Assembly: GCA_022393335.1 (NCBI GenBank)
Contig: JAJEKB010018241.1
Span: forward strand, 62,001 to 126,000
Source: Macrotrachela quadricornifera
Lineage: Eukaryota; Rotifera; Eurotatoria; Philodinida; Philodinidae
Length of the DNA stretch: 64,000 nt
Direction of reading: 5' to 3'
Positions 60,401 through 64,000 of this stretch are shown one piece after another. The translations under genes and the position numbers were made by a program. Within the stretch, counting starts at the first letter, position 1. Every line of letters begins with the position of its first letter. The notes under the pieces are model-generated. The model was not told where the DNA came from. It worked only from the letters and a program-made list of their open reading frames with translations, and searched no databases.

Positions 60401-63400
60401 AAATTTGATTTACTTGTACATTATTAAAATTCATATCACGACGACAAGCAAATGGTATTACACGTCGATTTAATAGACCACCTAATTTATATCGTAATGA
60501 TTGATAATTCATTGGAAATAATGCTTTTAATATAATAATATGAACTAAACTCGAAGATGATGAACATAAACTTAATGCTAACATAGGTAAAATAACTGAT
60601 GTTTTGCCTTCTCCCATATTCATTTGCATGACAATATTTTTTATTGAAGAATTATTTTTATTTAATATTGGTTGTATCATATGACGTGCAACTTGAACTT
60701 GAATTTCTCGAATTGTTATATTCATTTCAAGTTCTAATATTAACCATGGAATATGTTCTGATGGTATCCAATTAGTATGAGGAACATTTAATATTTCATT
60801 TACAAAATCTTCCCATTTTTCTTGATTGGCAAAATTTAAAGCTCGTTCGATTTGTTGTTCTACAATCCAATTAACCATAATTCCACCAAGTAATATACGT
60901 TGTTCAGATGTTAAGTTCAATGATACTATATTTGATTGATTATTATTTAACCATATTTGTTGAAAAGCGGATATCAAAGTTGTTGGTAAGATTCGTAATA
61001 CTAAACCCGCTTTGATTAGCAAATCATTTTTTATTGTAATGGAATTTACTAATTCATCCCACATTTGTATGGATTCTTGATGAAAAGAATGAAGAAATTG
61101 ATTGATTGCTTCCACTGATGGAAACTCTTTTTCATATTCTTCAATTAAATTAAATTTCTTCCAACTTTCAGTTAAATGTTCTTTAAAATAATTAGTAATA
61201 TCACTGAGAGGATTAACTTGAGAATTAGTCGAAGGAAAAATTCCTTTTGGAAATTCTTTTTCTTCACTTGTAATTGGAACATACATTTTTGGTTTAATAA
61301 AATAATTCGAATGACGATGTAGAAATTTTTCTTGTGCATTTTTCAATAATTTTTGATTGATGAGTTTATCTATTAGATGAAAGCGAATTTGATGATGTTT
61401 TTCAAATAATTCAAATTCGAATTGTTGAGGATTAATTGATATTTTAATATTCAATGGAATAATTGTGATCGAATGAAAATAATTCTGAATGATTTCTACA
61501 GACGAACGAAGTTTAGCATTCTTTCGCCAAGTTTCAAGTAAACTGTTGATTTCAAATGTTCGACTGGTAAGCTTGTGCATCTCCGGAAGATTTTTATTTT
61601 CATAAGTACAGTTCTTAACAAAACAATCTTGAATTTCTTGATAAACTATATTACGCTTGTAATAACCCATCCTTCCTAGATTGATACGATGAGATTGGAA
61701 TGAAATTTCCTCAATGTTTGTATATCGAGTAAAGTCAGGATACGAAATAGATCCTAATGATAAAGTTGGTGCTTTCAATATAGATTTAAGCATCTGCAAG
61801 TAAAATGGTTGGCTTGAACATTTACCAGAAATATAATGTAGAAAATTTAATAACATTTCAAATCGTTCAATGTCATCTTTTTTATGATCATTTTCAGTTG
61901 TTTTGAGCTGTTCGGCGAATTTAAACAAGCCAATCCAAATATTTTTAAGTTGATATTCATCTTTAAGCCATCGAGATAAAGGAAAACATCTGAGTTGTTC
62001 ACTATTTATCAAATTTACATCTCCACTATTATATAAATAATCTACAAGGCGAATAGAACTATAATTTGTTGAATGTGAACAACTTTCCCAAACTGGTTGA
62101 TACGATTTTGTTGAACTTGTACAACAATTTTCTTTTTCCATCTGTGTAGATAATCGAGCTATAGGATTGTATGTATCTCGATAATCCCAATAGAGTTTAA
62201 ACAATAATTTTTCATTATATTTTTTACTTTCAAAGAATTTTTGTATTTGATCATCTGCGATAGATGATGAATGCATGAAATTCCATTTTTCACTTGTTTC
62301 AATTAATTTTTTTACTATTAAATAGTAGCCAAAATGTTGCAGAGAGTACGGTAAACTATTTTCATTCCAATCAATTTTTACTATACAAGTAAAATTTTCT
62401 GGATAAAAATTAACATTAGGTGAAATAGTTGCAATTTGAAGAAGAATATTTCGTGTAATTAAATCATATGGTTGATCAGACCAACAACCTGCTGAATATA
62501 ATAATTGAAAAGAACGTTCCATACCAGTCATTCCTGTATATTGATCAGGTAAAGGATGTGATGTCATTGCATGTAATAATGCTAAATAGAGCCAACCTGT
62601 TGGACTATCAATTGGTTGAAGAATACGTAATCGATCATTTAAAATAAAAATAAAATATTGATGCAACATTGATGTTGATAATGATTTTCGATCGATCATA
62701 ACACTATGATGATCATCATTAGATTTCTTTGTTGTCTGTACTTGTCCAAAAGGAACGATTCATTTTCGACATAGATAATGTTTATTCTTTTGATTAATTG
62801 TTGCGATTGGTGATAGAAGAAGACCTGATTTTAAACCCGTCAATGTTCCGAAGCATTGATCTTCATTAATATACATATCAGAATATTCACGAGATGTTAT
62901 TATTTTATTATGACAGTTGTATTTGAATGCAATGCCTAATCGAGATAAATGAATATGAATAATATCATTTTCTCTTAACATATATACATAAGATTCATCA
63001 TCGAGACGAATAAAATATCGTTTAAACAAATTCTGAAAAAATAATGATGATCGATTAATCAAATATTGTTGATTTTCAATGTTGTGTGTCGCAATATATT
63101 TTTGTTTGAATAATATATAAGATATATTAGTTAGAAAATTCGAATCTTGAAAGTGAATAGGTCGAAATTCTAATACTTTTACGTTTTCATTCCACCAATG
63201 GCTATAATTTGAAATTAAAATATCTGGTAATTCTTTCTCGAAACAGCTTGGAGGAATTAATTCAAACTTAACATTTGTTTTGACGTGTCGTTCATAGATT
63301 ATCAGTCCACTATTATCATAAGTGAATTCATAATGAACTTTTTCATCAGCATGATATCCATGTTTTGTTATATAACTATTTTCTGATTCAGCTGCTTGTA

Positions 63401-64000
63401 CTTCAAATATATGTTGACCAAATAAACGACGAAATAACTTATCCGAAGTTATTCGATCTGGTAAAAAACCAATTGTCATTTTATTAACAAAAAATCTTCC
63501 TCTTAAACAATCAATTGATATTCTATTCGATTCATATTCACCATCATACCAACCGTCATAAATATTTTTATTTCTTTTCTTCCATTTTCCATTCATCATA
63601 CCTTTGGTTCGTACTACTCCCCAATGAATAGCACAAAATTCATTTAAACTTTGATAGGAATTTTCTTGAAGAAGTTTATTTATAATTGGATGAATCGATA
63701 ATAAAATACGTTCATTATAACGCATTAAATTTCTCATAAATGTACTCATATGAATTGTTTTCTTATTTAAAATACTATTATCATGAATAGTTGTTGCTAT
63801 TATTAATAAAGAAATAACATCTTGATTTGATAAAACTAACGTATTACTACTATCATTATATATTGAATATGTGATTAGATTTGTAATACCAATAATAACA
63901 ATTTTATCACGTAATGCATTTATTTTATCAGTTAAAGACGAATTTTGAATAGTTTTTGAAATAAGTTCAATCCATTTTTTACTAATTTCACGACATTTTG
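57404..64000 (-). pseudogene. DUF3638/DUF3645 giant protein, 3' part, broken
   Basis: Runs on the minus strand from the right window edge to a TGA at 57404, about 2,200 codons; the 5' part lies outside. The family (often 2,500-3,500 residues in eukaryotes) is poorly characterised and sometimes annotated as ubiquitinyl hydrolase. DUF3638 shows the NMGEGKTSVI phosphate-loop-like motif near 60595-60625 and an acidic DESDEIL near 60209-60229. DUF3645 carries the GHPD motif near 59677-59688. Lesions: in-frame TGA at 62760-62762 (same frame open on both sides), a one-base expansion of a T-run (plus strand A7 at 58950-58956) causing a frameshift, and a second TGA at 58754-58756 where SFW is expected. 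No introns are seen in this part. Recent loss of function is likeliest; assembly error at the T-run could explain only the frameshift. Confidence 0.85.

Overview
This is AT-rich eukaryotic DNA. Genes have short introns (mostly 50-75 bp, GT...AG). The gene types fit a bdelloid rotifer: a GH45 cellulase of probable horizontal origin, a TIR-domain protein, an F-box protein, a divergent rhodopsin-like receptor, tandem lineage-specific membrane proteins, and many decayed mobile-element fragments. The species call is inference; no rRNA, organelle or telomere marker was seen.

Layout. About 1-6150 and 7065-12010 are two diverged copies of one segment. Each carries a five-exon secreted Cu/Zn superoxide dismutase gene on the minus strand and, upstream, a decayed SWIM zinc-finger fragment. 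Copy A of the SOD gene looks intact; copy B has lost the GT of its first splice donor. Next come a small four-TM membrane protein (12.65-13.18 kb), a foldback repeat (15.3 kb) and a pseudogene of a secreted S33-type alpha/beta-hydrolase that has lost its catalytic centre (16.05-17.65 kb). A four-exon helical-repeat/TIR/SAM-like gene follows (19.0-22.4 kb), with a dispersed repeat inside its first intron. A PAN/apple-GH45 endoglucanase (24.67-25.63 kb, minus) faces a truncated inverted paralogue (26.55-26.94 kb, plus).

From 28641 to 32478 lies a structurally complete hAT DNA transposon: matching terminal inverted repeats, an exact 8-bp target duplication, CCCAT-rich subterminal arrays and a five-exon transposase with all expected catalytic residues. 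A two-exon GPCR follows (34.0-35.0 kb, minus). From 35 to 45.9 kb is a gene-poor stretch of relics: a Rep/SF3-helicase-like remnant (38.07-39.36 kb), a second foldback repeat of the same family (41.3-41.8 kb), an integrase-core remnant (43.4-44.1 kb, minus) and a second copy of the TIR-intron repeat (44.15-44.51 kb).

The right part holds a tandem array of three closely related two-TM, cysteine-rich putative surface proteins (45.9, 48.9 and 52.3 kb, plus), a four-exon F-box gene with a 19-nt microexon (54.86-56.82 kb, minus), and the 3' part of a giant DUF3638/DUF3645 gene (57.4 kb to the right edge, minus) broken by two in-frame TGA codons and a frameshift. No operon-like functional linkage is evident. 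The window reads as single genes among duplications and transposon debris. Exon joins were worked out by hand from splice signals, reading phase and family resemblance, and have not been checked against transcripts.
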